DNA from: Deltaproteobacteria bacterium
Lineage (GTDB): Bacteria > JAGRBM01 > JAHCIT01
Length of the DNA stretch: 64,000 bases
Assembly (NCBI GenBank): GCA_026129095.1
Contig: JAHCIT010000004.1
Coordinates: 186,001-250,000, forward strand
Direction of reading: 5' to 3'
Part shown: in pieces, positions 13,985 to 22,739 of the stretch
How positions within the stretch are numbered: position 1 is the first letter of the stretch
Layout of the letters: every line of letters begins with the position of its first letter
Translations under genes and position numbers: made by a program
Notes under the pieces: generated by a model
What the model was told of the DNA's origin: nothing
Databases searched by the model: none
Seen by the model: only the letters and a program-made list of their open reading frames with translations

Positions 13985-16900
13985 ATGGCCCGGCGGCGCA
14001 AGAGGAAACGGAAAGTGGCGGCCCTCGTCAGTGCATTCATGGCCGCCCTCGCCATCGTCACGCTGGCGGTGAGCAGCGCCGCCTATCACATGGTGGTGAG
14101 AAAATACCCCGGTGCGCACATCGAGCGCAGCTACATCATGTCCGTTCTCGCCCGGGAGAGCCCGATCTACGCCTCTGACGGCGTGACGCGGATCGGTGCC
14201 TTCTCGGGCCTGGAGCACCGCGACTATGTGCCGCTCGACCAGATCCCGGCCGCACTCCGGCAGGCCATCGTCGCCTCGGAGGACCGGAAGTTCTACCGGC
14301 ATTTCGGCGTCGATCCGCTGGCCATCGCCAGCGCCATCTACGCGAACCTCCGGGCGGGCCGGATGGTCCGGGGCGGGTCCACCATCACCCAGCAGACCGC
14401 CAAGAACCTGTTCAAGCGCAAGGACCGCAGTTTCCAGGAAAAGTGGCGCGAGCTGGTGAACGCCCTCCGCCTGGAGGCACACTACACCAAGGACGAGATC
14501 CTCGAGTTCTATCTCAACCAGTTCCACGTCAACGCCAATGGCCGCGGAGTCGGTGTGGCCGCCCGCCACTTCTTCGACAAGGAAGTGGCGGAACTGACAC
14601 TGGTCGAGTCGGCATTCATCGCCGGGAGCGTGAAGGGACCGTTCTACTACGATCCGTTCTCGACGAGCGATCCCGACCGGCAGGCACGCAACATCGCACG
14701 CGCCAATGTCCGCAAGGACTACGTGATCCGCCGGATGTTCGAGGAAAAGTACATCGACCGGCCGGCATACGAGGCTGCCCTGGCCACCCCGGTGCCATTC
14801 CGGCAGGGACATTTCCGGTTCGAGCGGAACGTCATTGCCGACATGGTACAGCGCGAGCTGGCATCCGACGATCTGGCCCCGCTGCTCCAGGGCCGGGGCG
14901 GAGAAAGCCTGTACGCCTCCGGCTACCAGATCTTCACCAGCATTGACCCGGAAGCGCAGAAGGACGCCCTCTATGCCCTGCGGAGCCAGTTGAGCCGGCT
15001 CAAGATTCTGCTCGAAGGAACCGCGCCCGCACCCGCCACGCCGTCGCCGCCTTCCCGGACCGAGCGGGGCGACTTCCTTGCCGGTGTCGTGGCCGAGACC
15101 GGGGCCGATGGCGTCAGGGTGCGTCTCGGACCGCATCTGGCGCTCATGGACCCGGACGGAGCGGCCGCCTGTGCCGAACCCGCCAAGGGACACAAGACCG
15201 CGAACCCGTGGGCGCGGGTGACGGCCACGGAGATCCGCGCATTCATGCAGTCGCTCCAGCCCGGACAGACGGTGCCGGTCATCGTGCGGCGGGAACCGTT
15301 CACGGATGACAGCGGCGGCCACCCGGCGCTGCTTGACTGCGCCTATCCGTACACGCGGGAGGAAAAACTCCAGGGCGCGCTCATCGTCCTGGACGACGGC
15401 TTCATCCGGGCCGTGGCGGCGGGGTTCAGCAACGCCGATTTCAACCGCGCCGTGGATGCCCGGCGGCAGGCCGGTTCGGCCTTCAAGCCCGTCGTCTATT
15501 ACGCCGCGCTGCAGCTGGGCTGGTCGCCGGCCGACATGGTGCGGAACCGGCGCGAGGTGTACCGCTGGGGGAACGTCAGCTACCGGCCCCGGAACGACCA
15601 TCCGCCTGTCTCGGATGAAATGTCGCTCGCCTGGGTGGGCACCCAGAGCGAGAACTACGCCTCGGTCTGGCTGCTCGCGCATCTCACCGACCGGCTGACC
15701 GATCCGCAGTTCGCCGCAGTGGCCGGGGCGGCGGGGCTCGGACCGGCAGAGGGCGAAACCAGCCGCCAAACGATCGCCCGGCTCCGCGACCGGCACGGCA
15801 TCATGATCCGGCAGGCGGACGTCCGCGAAGCGGCCTTCCAGCAGATCCGTGCCGGCCTCGTCCGGGACATGCAGTTCGCCGGCGAGGCCGCCTGCGCCGC
15901 CCAGCTCGACCGGCTCGGCTTCGATGCGACCACCCGCGAGGAAATCCTGGAGGCCCTCAAGGCCGAGCGGGACGAAAAGACCGAAGCCCGCCGCCCGGAA
16001 CGGAAGGCCGACGCCGAAATCGCCGTGGAGCGGTACGAAAACCTCCAGCGCAACCTGAACGATCCGTCCGCGTTCACCGGCCTGCCCGTTCCGCTCGCCG
16101 GATGCAGCGGCGATGTCCGCAGACGGCTGGTGGATGAGACTGAAAAGCTCGCCCGCGAGCAGGGGATCCCCGTATCATTCGATCCTGCCGTGTGGCGGCG
16201 GTTCCGCGACTACCGGATGGCGGTCAATGTCCACTACGTCATCACGATGGCCCGTTCGCTCGGGATCCAGAGCCCGCTGGCTCCGGTACTGTCTCTGCCG
16301 CTGGGGACGAGCGACGTCACGCTGGCCGAAATGGCCCACTTCTACGAGGAAGCCGGACAGGGAACCACCCGCGGCCCCGCGCCACGGCTCGTGCGGGAAA
16401 TACGCAGCGCCGAGGGCGAACTGCTGTGGTCCTACGAAGGAGAGCCGTCGTCCACCGGCTCGCCCCAGGTATCCGCATCGTGGCTGGAAATCCTGCGCAA
16501 CACGCCGGTATTCGGCACGGCGCGGGGCGCGGCAGATCTCGTGACCCTGACCCGGAACCCGGACCAGCCGGGCGCGGACGTGCGGGTTCCCTTCTTCGGC
16601 AAGACCGGAACCACCAACCGGTACCAGAACGTCTACTTCGTGGGGCTTTTTCCCCGGCCCGACCCCGACGCGGGCGGCAAGCTCTCGCACCGGCAACTGT
16701 TCACCGTGGCGGCGTACATGGGATACGACGACAACCGGCCGATGACACACGGACGGGTGCGAGTGTACGGCTCGACCGGCGCGCTGCCGATGGTGCTCGA
16801 ATCCGCCCGCGGAATGATCGACCGGGCGGACTACCCGTTCGACGCCGGCGATCTTGCCGTGCGCATGGCGAAGCTGCTCCCCATGGGCTACCCGGACGGG

Positions 16901-17317
16901 TTCCTTACTGTCTCGATCAACGCGACGACGGGACTTCCCGACGACGCCCAGATGATCCAGGACCGCACGGAACTGGAACTCTCGTCGCATCCGTACCTGG
17001 TCCTGCCGGGCCGGATCGTGGGAAACCGGTTCGAACCCGCACGTTTTTTTGAACCGGTGGCGGTGGAGCCGGTTCAGCCTGAAATCCCGCAGGCCGACCG
17101 GGAGGCACTGCTCAGGCTGCTCGAAGCGGTAACGCCCACTCCGGCCGGTGACGGCACTCAAACCCCGGCAAGGGAACCGTCGCCCGCGCCAGCAACTCCC
17201 GCCCCGCCGGAGGAAGAAACGGAACCGGGAAGCATCGAGGATATTCTGGAGGAACATCTGGGGCCGCCTTCGCCGCCGCCATCATCACCGCCACCCCCCG
17301 GCTCGATCCCTATTTAA
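13985..17317 (+). CDS. Bifunctional penicillin-binding protein, PBP1A family (GT51 plus transpeptidase)
   Basis: A 1110-residue class A penicillin-binding protein. After a basic start and one membrane anchor (about residues 9-35) comes a GT51 glycosyltransferase with Glu99 (EDRKFYRHFG) and GGSTITQQ, then a transpeptidase with Ser498-x-x-Lys501 (GSAFK), SEN at 555-557 and KTGTT at 873. The distance from SEN to KTG (about 316 residues) is clearly longer than usual and includes a charged insert (about 600-720). The tail (1040 on) is Pro/Glu-rich. It polymerises and cross-links peptidoglycan in the periplasm. Start ATG 13985 precedes the basic segment; the frame is open further upstream but that part overlaps the previous gene. 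Confidence 0.9.
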   Translation: MARRRKRKRKVAALVSAFMAALAIVTLAVSSAAYHMVVRKYPGAHIERSYIMSVLARESPIYASDGVTRIGAFSGLEHRDYVPLDQIPAALRQAIVASEDRKFYRHFGVDPLAIASAIYANLRAGRMVRGGSTITQQTAKNLFKRKDRSFQEKWRELVNALRLEAHYTKDEILEFYLNQFHVNANGRGVGVAARHFFDKEVAELTLVESAFIAGSVKGPFYYDPFSTSDPDRQARNIARANVRKDYVIRRMFEEKYIDRPAYEAALATPVPFRQGHFRFERNVIADMVQRELASDDLAPLLQGRGGESLYASGYQIFTSIDPEAQKDALYALRSQLSRLKILLEGTAPAPATPSPPSRTERGDFLAGVVAETGADGVRVRLGPHLALMDPDGAAACAEPAKGHKTANPWARVTATEIRAFMQSLQPGQTVPVIVRREPFTDDSGGHPALLDCAYPYTREEKLQGALIVLDDGFIRAVAAGFSNADFNRAVDARRQAGSAFKPVVYYAALQLGWSPADMVRNRREVYRWGNVSYRPRNDHPPVSDEMSLAWVGTQSENYASVWLLAHLTDRLTDPQFAAVAGAAGLGPAEGETSRQTIARLRDRHGIMIRQADVREAAFQQIRAGLVRDMQFAGEAACAAQLDRLGFDATTREEILEALKAERDEKTEARRPERKADAEIAVERYENLQRNLNDPSAFTGLPVPLAGCSGDVRRRLVDETEKLAREQGIPVSFDPAVWRRFRDYRMAVNVHYVITMARSLGIQSPLAPVLSLPLGTSDVTLAEMAHFYEEAGQGTTRGPAPRLVREIRSAEGELLWSYEGEPSSTGSPQVSASWLEILRNTPVFGTARGAADLVTLTRNPDQPGADVRVPFFGKTGTTNRYQNVYFVGLFPRPDPDAGGKLSHRQLFTVAAYMGYDDNRPMTHGRVRVYGSTGALPMVLESARGMIDRADYPFDAGDLAVRMAKLLPMGYPDGFLTVSINATTGLPDDAQMIQDRTELELSSHPYLVLPGRIVGNRFEPARFFEPVAVEPVQPEIPQADREALLRLLEAVTPTPAGDGTQTPAREPSPAPATPAPPEEETEPGSIEDILEEHLGPPSPPPSSPPPPGSIPI

Positions 17318-17433
17318 GCGCATTAATGTGACCGCTACCGGCGGTCCTATTGACGGGAACCGGCCGGTAACGCCATTCTCGCCCGCCGATGCCATACTGG
17401 CGTTCGAAGATACTCCCTGGAGGTTTCTACCCC

Positions 17434-18153
17434 GTGAACAAGGCTATTGTGTGCCTGGCCATTGCGATCATCCCCGTTACCGGCTGCCAGCGCCGTGAGA
17501 CGAGCGAGCTTCGCGAGCGTGTCATCAAGCTCGAAAACAAGATTGCCGACCTGGAAGAGCGCCAGTCGCAGACTCCGGTGGTCAATCCGGAAGACGCCAA
17601 GCGCCGCCAGCTCGAAAACCTGATCGCCGCGTTCAACCGGCTGGAGGAACAGTCCTACAAGGATGATTCCAAGGTGAAGGCCGGCGAGGGCTCGCTCGAA
17701 GTGATCGTGACGCCACGCGAGGGGCCGTCCTACATGCAGGCCCGTATGAAGCCGGACGAGGCCGAAGGCATCGCCGGCGTGACCGTCCGCGTGGCGGAGA
17801 CGAAACTCCCGGTCGTGAATACGGCCGCCAAGGGATCGGTCTTCATCGGCAACCTCAAGGCCGGCAACTACACGGTCGAGCTGGACAAGGCCGGGTACCA
17901 GAAGAAGCTGTTTCCGGTCGAGGTTCGCGAGGGCAAGCGCAAGTCGCTCGTGACGTTCATGCTGAAAGAGGGCGAGGAAATCGGAGCCGCAGCGGGCGGA
18001 CTCCTCCAGGGTCTCTCCGGGCAGGGCGGAGCTCCGGCAGGCAACGCCGGTGCCAACGGCGGCGAGAACACCTCGGAACAGATCAGGGATTTCCTCGGCA
18101 AGCTGCAGGAAGCGGCCGCACGCCAGCAGCGCCAGTCACAGGAACAGCCCTGA
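17434..18153 (+). CDS. Lipoprotein with coiled coil and carboxypeptidase-regulatory-like domain
   Basis: A 239-residue lipoprotein. Start GTG 17434 is chosen because GGAGG lies 12 bases upstream and it gives a proper signal peptide ending in VTGC (Cys18). A short coiled coil follows (about 25-45, RVIKLENKIADLEERQ), then a beta-rich segment (about 90-175) with the pattern GVTVRV...VFIGNLKAGNYTVELDKAGY typical of carboxypeptidase-regulatory or PEGA-like folds, and a Gly-rich, Gln-rich tail. It is probably an outer-membrane or periplasmic lipoprotein that binds cell-wall or protein partners. The 116 bp before it are free of genes. Its end overlaps the convergent glycosyltransferase gene by 18 bp. 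Confidence 0.75.
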   Translation: MNKAIVCLAIAIIPVTGCQRRETSELRERVIKLENKIADLEERQSQTPVVNPEDAKRRQLENLIAAFNRLEEQSYKDDSKVKAGEGSLEVIVTPREGPSYMQARMKPDEAEGIAGVTVRVAETKLPVVNTAAKGSVFIGNLKAGNYTVELDKAGYQKKLFPVEVREGKRKSLVTFMLKEGEEIGAAAGGLLQGLSGQGGAPAGNAGANGGENTSEQIRDFLGKLQEAAARQQRQSQEQP

Positions 18154-19059
18154 CCGGGCGAATGCTTCCCGGTCGGTGAGCAGTCCTTCCCGGCGGTAGT
18201 GCCGGTTGCGATGAGCGTTCGCCGCATCCATCCGCGAAAGCGCGCCCACCAGCGGCACCTTGAGCCGCCACCGGTCATAGTCGAAGTAGGTCGATTCCAT
18301 GATCCGCTGGAAGGCGGCATCGCGGCTGCGGATCAGCTCGATGTCGGTCAGCGCGCAGAGATGGAACAGCAGCCGGTGACACTCAACGAGCCGGTCCCGG
18401 GCCTTCTCGTCATAAAACCTTCCGGTAGTTTCTGCGGAGTGGTGCCGGATCCGGGCCGCTGGACAGTACGTGACCGTCCATCCGCGTTTCCAGGCCCGGA
18501 ATGAAAGCTCGACATCCTCGCCATAGGCGGGACTGAACAGTTCCGAGTACCCGCCGAGAGCCATCCATTTTTCACGCGAACAGGCACTTGCCCCGCCGTG
18601 GGCGTGGGCGACCGGTGCACCGGCCGGCGGTGGCTCGCCGCCACCCAGCACCGGATGGCTGACCCGGAACAGGCCGTCCTCGCCGGTCCAGACCGAGGGG
18701 CTTTCATCGAGCCCGCCCTGCCGCGCATTGAGACTTGCAGCCGTGCGGGCGAACTCCTCCGGCCGCCAGCCAGCGGTGAGCCCGTCGAGCGTCTCCGGCT
18801 CCATGTCGTTGTTGAGAAGGATCACGACGCCGGCGCGGCTCGTTTCCACGCCGGCATTCACCGCCGCGGCATATCCCGCCGGTGCGGGAAGCTGGAGGGT
18901 GCGGATTCCTTCCAGCAGCGGGGCGGCGCCGGGATCGGGACCGTCCAGGACGACGGCGATTCCGGCGCCGATGGCCTCTGCCGCCCGGCGCACTGACGGG
19001 AGGTTCCGCCTGAGAAGGGTGGCCCCGTCACGGGAGGGAATGATGATTTCGGCCGTCAT
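18136..19059 (-). CDS. Glycosyltransferase family 2
   Basis: A 307-residue GT-A fold transferase. The N-terminus (EIIIPSRDGATLL) is the usual start of GT2 enzymes, NNDMEPET (about 81-88) supplies the DxD-type metal site, and GEDVELSFRAWKRGW (about 187-200) is the conserved acceptor/ED motif near the catalytic base. No membrane segment is seen. It would transfer a sugar from a nucleotide donor to a surface polysaccharide or glycan; the substrate is unknown. It has no glycan-cluster neighbours. It is convergent with, and overlaps by 18 bp, the lipoprotein gene, and diverges from tlyA. Confidence 0.85.
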   Translation of the reverse strand: MTAEIIIPSRDGATLLRRNLPSVRRAAEAIGAGIAVVLDGPDPGAAPLLEGIRTLQLPAPAGYAAAVNAGVETSRAGVVILLNNDMEPETLDGLTAGWRPEEFARTAASLNARQGGLDESPSVWTGEDGLFRVSHPVLGGGEPPPAGAPVAHAHGGASACSREKWMALGGYSELFSPAYGEDVELSFRAWKRGWTVTYCPAARIRHHSAETTGRFYDEKARDRLVECHRLLFHLCALTDIELIRSRDAAFQRIMESTYFDYDRWRLKVPLVGALSRMDAANAHRNRHYRREGLLTDREAFARSGLFL

Positions 19060-19116
19060 GGCCCCCAGTATCGCCGGTTAGGCAGGGCCGGTTCCAGTAA
19101 CTATTGTTGGAAGCAT

Positions 19117-19896
19117 ATGCCCTCCCCGAACGGCAAACTCAGCGGCAAATCCGGCGGCAGGCCCGGCAAGGCCAGGATTGACCGGCTTCTCATGGACCGG
19201 GAACTGGCGTCATCGCTCACGGATGCCCGGGCGCTTCTCATGGCCGGCGAGGTGCTTGTGAACGACGTTCCCGTCACCAAGCCAGGGGCCACCGTCCCGG
19301 CGGACGCGACCGTGCGCCTCCGGTCGGCCCGCTCCCGGTATGTGAGCCGCGGGGGGCTCAAGCTCGAAGGCGCGCTATCGGACCTGAACGTAATGCCCAA
19401 CGGGCTCGTGTGCGCCGACATCGGCGCCTCCACCGGAGGCTTTACCGACTGCCTGCTCCAGCATGGCGCGGCGAGGGTTCATGCGGTGGATGTCGGGCAG
19501 GCACTTATCGCCGAAAAGCTCCGGCAGGATCCACGCGTCATCCTGCACGAAAAGCTGAACGCCCGGTTCCTGAAACCCGAAGACCTCGGCGAGCCGGTAG
19601 AGCTCGCCGTCGCCGACTGCTCGTTTGTTTCGCTCACGCTGCTCCTGCCGGCGATCCGGACGGTACTCGCGCCGGGCGGGACACTGCTGGCACTGGTGAA
19701 GCCGCAGTTCGAGGCGGCCCGCGGGGAGGTCGAAAAAGGCGGGATCGTCCGGGATCCTGCGATCCAGTTCGCGGCGGTGGAGAAAATCGGGGCGGCCGCC
19801 GAAGTCCTCGGGTTCCGGGGTGCCGGCAGCGCGCCGAGCCGCCTAGCCGGTGCCGATGGCAACCAGGAGTATTTCCTCAAGCTCGTGGCGGAATGA
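19117..19896 (+). CDS. tlyA: TlyA-family rRNA 2'-O-methyltransferase
   Basis: A 259-residue protein with an N-terminal S4 RNA-binding domain (RIDRLLMDRELASSLTDARA) and an FtsJ/RrmJ-type Rossmann methyltransferase: SAM-binding DIGASTGGFTDCLL, then ADCSFVSLTLLLP and LVKPQFEA. The linker between the two domains has the family segment YVSRGGLKL. Homologs methylate ribose positions in 16S and 23S rRNA and affect capreomycin sensitivity. Length is normal for the family (about 250-270). Start ATG 19117 follows GGAAG. It ends seven bases before the convergent ATPase gene. Confidence 0.92.
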   Translation: MPSPNGKLSGKSGGRPGKARIDRLLMDRELASSLTDARALLMAGEVLVNDVPVTKPGATVPADATVRLRSARSRYVSRGGLKLEGALSDLNVMPNGLVCADIGASTGGFTDCLLQHGAARVHAVDVGQALIAEKLRQDPRVILHEKLNARFLKPEDLGEPVELAVADCSFVSLTLLLPAIRTVLAPGGTLLALVKPQFEAARGEVEKGGIVRDPAIQFAAVEKIGAAAEVLGFRGAGSAPSRLAGADGNQEYFLKLVAE

Positions 19897-19903
19897 CCGG
19901 ATT

Positions 19904-21130
19904 TCAGGCCGACAGATGACCATCGTCGAACAGGACCTGGTTGAACTGGAGCAGCCCCTCGGCGTCGAAGATGTCCCGGTCGAAGAACGGAACCTGGATG
20001 AAGAACTCCTTCGGGTCGCGGACCTTCTGGATCAGTTCCAGGTTCTTCTGCTCCCCGGCAGCGAGGATTTCCATGTTGGCATAGGTGTCGAGCAGGTCGC
20101 CCATCAGGTCGCGGGCCTTCCCGCCATAGGGCTTGAGGCCGCTGATCTCCGGCACGCGGTCCAGCAGTGCCTTCCGGTCAGCGGGGTTTTCGACCCAGGC
20201 GAGCTTGAGCGGGTCGATCTCCACTCCCGGCGGCAGGAAGTTGTTGTGGACACGGTTGATGATGAAACCGCCGAAGGGCATCTGCGCCTCACGGAGACGG
20301 TCGTAGAAGTAGCGCGTTTCGGTGAGCGTGAGCTTTGAGGGACTCGTTACGAGCAGAAACGAGGTCGTGGGCTGCCGCAGGAGGGCATCCACGCCGTAGG
20401 CGCGCCCCTTGAACCCCTGATAGTAGCCCTCGAACGATCCGACGAACTCGCTGATGTCGCGCAGTATCTCGCCTCCGATGATCATCTCCAGCACCTTGAA
20501 AACGGCGGTGGTGCCGAACTTCAGCATCCGCATGCCCACGCCGGGACGGCCGCCCTCTTCGGTATAGGGTTTCAGGAATGCGTTCACGAAGGTGCCGTCC
20601 TCCAGGAAGCTGAACAGCTTCCTGGGCGCTTCCAGGAAATCGAGCGCGTGCTTGGTGGGCGGCGTATCGAGCACCACCAGGTCGTAGTCCCCCTGCTGGT
20701 GCAGGTAATAGAGGCGTTCCATCGCCATGAACTCGCCCGCACCGACGAGGTGGTTCGACAGGTAGTTGTACAGACGGTTGCCGAGAATCTTGTCCCTGGA
20801 GCCGGAATCGGGCGCATAGCGGCGGACCACGTCGTCCCACTCCCGCTTCGTATCGAGCATCATGGCCGACAGGCTGCCCTTGAACTCGATACCAGCCGCC
20901 TCGAACTTCTCGCGCGGGACCTCCTTGATGGAGTTTTCCAGCACGTCAATGCCAAGCGCATTCGCCAGACGGCGGGCCGGATCAATGGTAAGAACCAGCA
21001 CCTTGCGGCCCTCGATCGCCGCCCGGAGCCCGACCGAGGCCGCGACGGTGGTCTTGCCCACGCCGCCCGATCCGCAGCAGATGACCACGTTCTTCTCCCG
21101 GACGTGGCTGGCAAGGCGGCCCGGCTTCAT
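19904..21130 (-). CDS. ArsA/Get3-like ATPase with altered signature lysine
   Basis: A 408-residue P-loop ATPase of the ArsA/Get3 (anion-transporting ATPase) family, which belongs to the SIMIBI class. The P-loop reads CGSGGVGKTT (Lys26): the family GKGGVGKT has Ser in place of the first, signature lysine. LTIDPARRLANALG is the switch I region and VVLDTPPTKHAL is switch II. No arsenite-binding Cys cluster is evident. It overlaps the start of its paralog by the four bases of ATGA, so the two proteins are translationally coupled and probably form a heterodimer. Such pairs occur in Myxococcota-type genomes with no settled function. Confidence 0.85.
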   Translation of the reverse strand: MKPGRLASHVREKNVVICCGSGGVGKTTVAASVGLRAAIEGRKVLVLTIDPARRLANALGIDVLENSIKEVPREKFEAAGIEFKGSLSAMMLDTKREWDDVVRRYAPDSGSRDKILGNRLYNYLSNHLVGAGEFMAMERLYYLHQQGDYDLVVLDTPPTKHALDFLEAPRKLFSFLEDGTFVNAFLKPYTEEGGRPGVGMRMLKFGTTAVFKVLEMIIGGEILRDISEFVGSFEGYYQGFKGRAYGVDALLRQPTTSFLLVTSPSKLTLTETRYFYDRLREAQMPFGGFIINRVHNNFLPPGVEIDPLKLAWVENPADRKALLDRVPEISGLKPYGGKARDLMGDLLDTYANMEILAAGEQKNLELIQKVRDPKEFFIQVPFFDRDIFDAEGLLQFNQVLFDDGHLSA

Positions 21131-22122
21131 GACGGCGCCTCCATGTCCTTCAGCCGCTTCTCCAGTTCATGCGAGAGGAACTCGATCGTCGTCTTGTCGT
21201 AGGTGCGCGAATAGATATACGGCAGTTCCAGCGTCGCCCTCGAGAGTTTCCGGTAGGCATCCACGTACTGCCGGTTCAGGTCGGCGCGTATCTGCTGGCT
21301 GGCCGCGCTCGACAGGACCGACCGGGCCAGATCGGGACCGCCCACCAGTTCGGCGACGCCCTTCACTCCTTCGGTCGAATCGTTGATCTCCTGCAGAAGG
21401 CCGGTGAGTTCCGGGCGCACGGCCGGAGGATGCACCGCATTCACGGCCAGCATCCCGCGCGGGAGCCGGATCTCGCCGTCCATCTTCGCAAGCAGCTCGA
21501 CCGTCTCGTTATAGGGCATTTCCTCGGCCAGCGTGACCACGTGATAGAGCGCCCTGCCCGGCTGAGTGAAGTAGTCGGCCATGAGGCCGGCGTGCTTGGC
21601 GAGGGGCCCCACCCGGACCGCATTCTGCGTCTGGCGCGGCAGTGCCCACAGGGCGAGGCCGTGCCCGGTGGCCGGAGAGTCGATGATGAACACGTCGTAC
21701 TTCGGGCGGCGGCCTTCCATCTGCTGCCCCATGTCCCATATCTTGCCCAGCACGACAAATTCGCGGAAACCCGGCATCCCCTTCACCCAGTGGCGCAGGA
21801 AGCCCCGGTTGAAGATCGCGTCATAGACCGTCTTGAGCCTGACAAACCGCAGGACATATTCTTCCATCGAGGAGTCTGGATCGACGTTCTTGGCAAACAG
21901 GTTGGGAAAGACCTCGACTTCGCGGTATCCGATGGGCGGCACCTGGAAGAGCTGGCTCATGCGTTCCTTCACATCGGTTTCGATAATGACGGTGCGCTTC
22001 CCGTGCCGGGCGAGCACCAGACCGAGCGCTGCAGACAGGCTCGACTTGCCCACGCCGCCCTTGCCGGTCATGACCTGAAACGGGTGGGCAAGGATCCAGT
22101 CGAGGTAGCTCTGATTTGCCAT
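21127..22122 (-). CDS. ArsA/Get3-like ATPase with intact deviant Walker A
   Basis: A 331-residue partner of the ATPase encoded next to it. The P-loop TGKGGVGKSS carries both the signature Lys21 and the catalytic Lys26. TVIIETDVKERMSQLF replaces the usual switch I and FIIDSPATGHGLA is switch II. It is transcribed first, and its stop overlaps the paralog's start by four bases. In the family the signature lysine reaches across the dimer to the other subunit's nucleotide, so with only one partner carrying it the complex would be asymmetric. Cytoplasmic; no membrane segment. Substrate unknown. Confidence 0.85.
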   Translation of the reverse strand: MANQSYLDWILAHPFQVMTGKGGVGKSSLSAALGLVLARHGKRTVIIETDVKERMSQLFQVPPIGYREVEVFPNLFAKNVDPDSSMEEYVLRFVRLKTVYDAIFNRGFLRHWVKGMPGFREFVVLGKIWDMGQQMEGRRPKYDVFIIDSPATGHGLALWALPRQTQNAVRVGPLAKHAGLMADYFTQPGRALYHVVTLAEEMPYNETVELLAKMDGEIRLPRGMLAVNAVHPPAVRPELTGLLQEINDSTEGVKGVAELVGGPDLARSVLSSAASQQIRADLNRQYVDAYRKLSRATLELPYIYSRTYDKTTIEFLSHELEKRLKDMEAPS

Positions 22123-22221
22123 TCGGATGGTGATGCCAGAAAATCCTGATATTTCAGCAGGTTAGCAGGCTGACGCCGGGCTCACCCGCGGGAACGGGGA
22201 GCCTAAATGTGAAGGGAACCG

Positions 22222-22671
22222 GTGTCAAACGAGTTGGTCCATAATCCTTCAGAAACTCCTGAAATGAGGCCCGGAGCCGCACTGGCCGCCGTCGCCTTCG
22301 TTCTGGCGGTTGTGGCGGGCCTTGTGTGGGTGGCGTTCCGGGGCGAGCGCAACCTCGATGCGGCCCTCCGCCGGTGCGACCACCGGTACGCGGCGGCCCT
22401 GATTGACCGCGCCCCGCTCGGTCCGGTGAATGACTGTTACCAGGAGGTGTTCCGGCTGCGTCCCTGGAACCGGCAGACGGCCTTCCGGCTCCAGTCCATT
22501 GCCGATCTGGAACGGGAACGCGCCGGGCTCGCGCCGGAACAGGGTCCGCTCGCCGCGCTGGCGGCTGGCGATCTGGCCGCGTGTGACCGCATCGAAACCG
22601 ATCCGAAACTCCAGACCCCGGCGATCCGCTCCGCCTGGCTGCGGCTGTGCCTGGAGTTGCGGCAAAATTAA
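22222..22671 (+). CDS. Small single-pass membrane protein of unknown function
   Basis: A 149-residue protein with a hydrophobic segment at about residues 17-39 (ALAAVAFVLAVVAGLVWVAF) and a helical periplasmic part containing four cysteines, which could form disulfides, and a TPR-like spacing of Ala/Leu. Start GTG 22222 has GAAGGGA before it; ATG 22264 is a possible shorter start. It is not recognised. It lies upstream of the diguanylate cyclase gene but a −10 box separates them. Confidence 0.55.
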   Translation: MSNELVHNPSETPEMRPGAALAAVAFVLAVVAGLVWVAFRGERNLDAALRRCDHRYAAALIDRAPLGPVNDCYQEVFRLRPWNRQTAFRLQSIADLERERAGLAPEQGPLAALAAGDLAACDRIETDPKLQTPAIRSAWLRLCLELRQN

Positions 22672-22697
22672 ACCGTGCGGGACCGGGTAATTTTGGC

Positions 22698-22703
22698 TAT
22701 AAT
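22698..22703 (+). promoter_or_regulatory. Perfect −10 hexamer before the diguanylate cyclase gene
   Basis: TATAAT on the coding strand, 36 bases before the ATG at 22740 and inside the only AT-rich stretch between the two genes. No −35 hexamer of good quality is seen at 16-18 bases, so the promoter may need an activator. The position gives a leader of about 30 bases. Confidence 0.45.
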
Positions 22704-22739
22704 ATCAGCCGCTTATGTAATTGGGTGGTATTTCGGGTA

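Noticed and set aside
13961-15796. Long minus-strand frame opposite the penicillin-binding protein
   Set aside because: No recognisable domain; the plus strand has SxxK, SxN and GT51 motifs. Rejected as a shadow.
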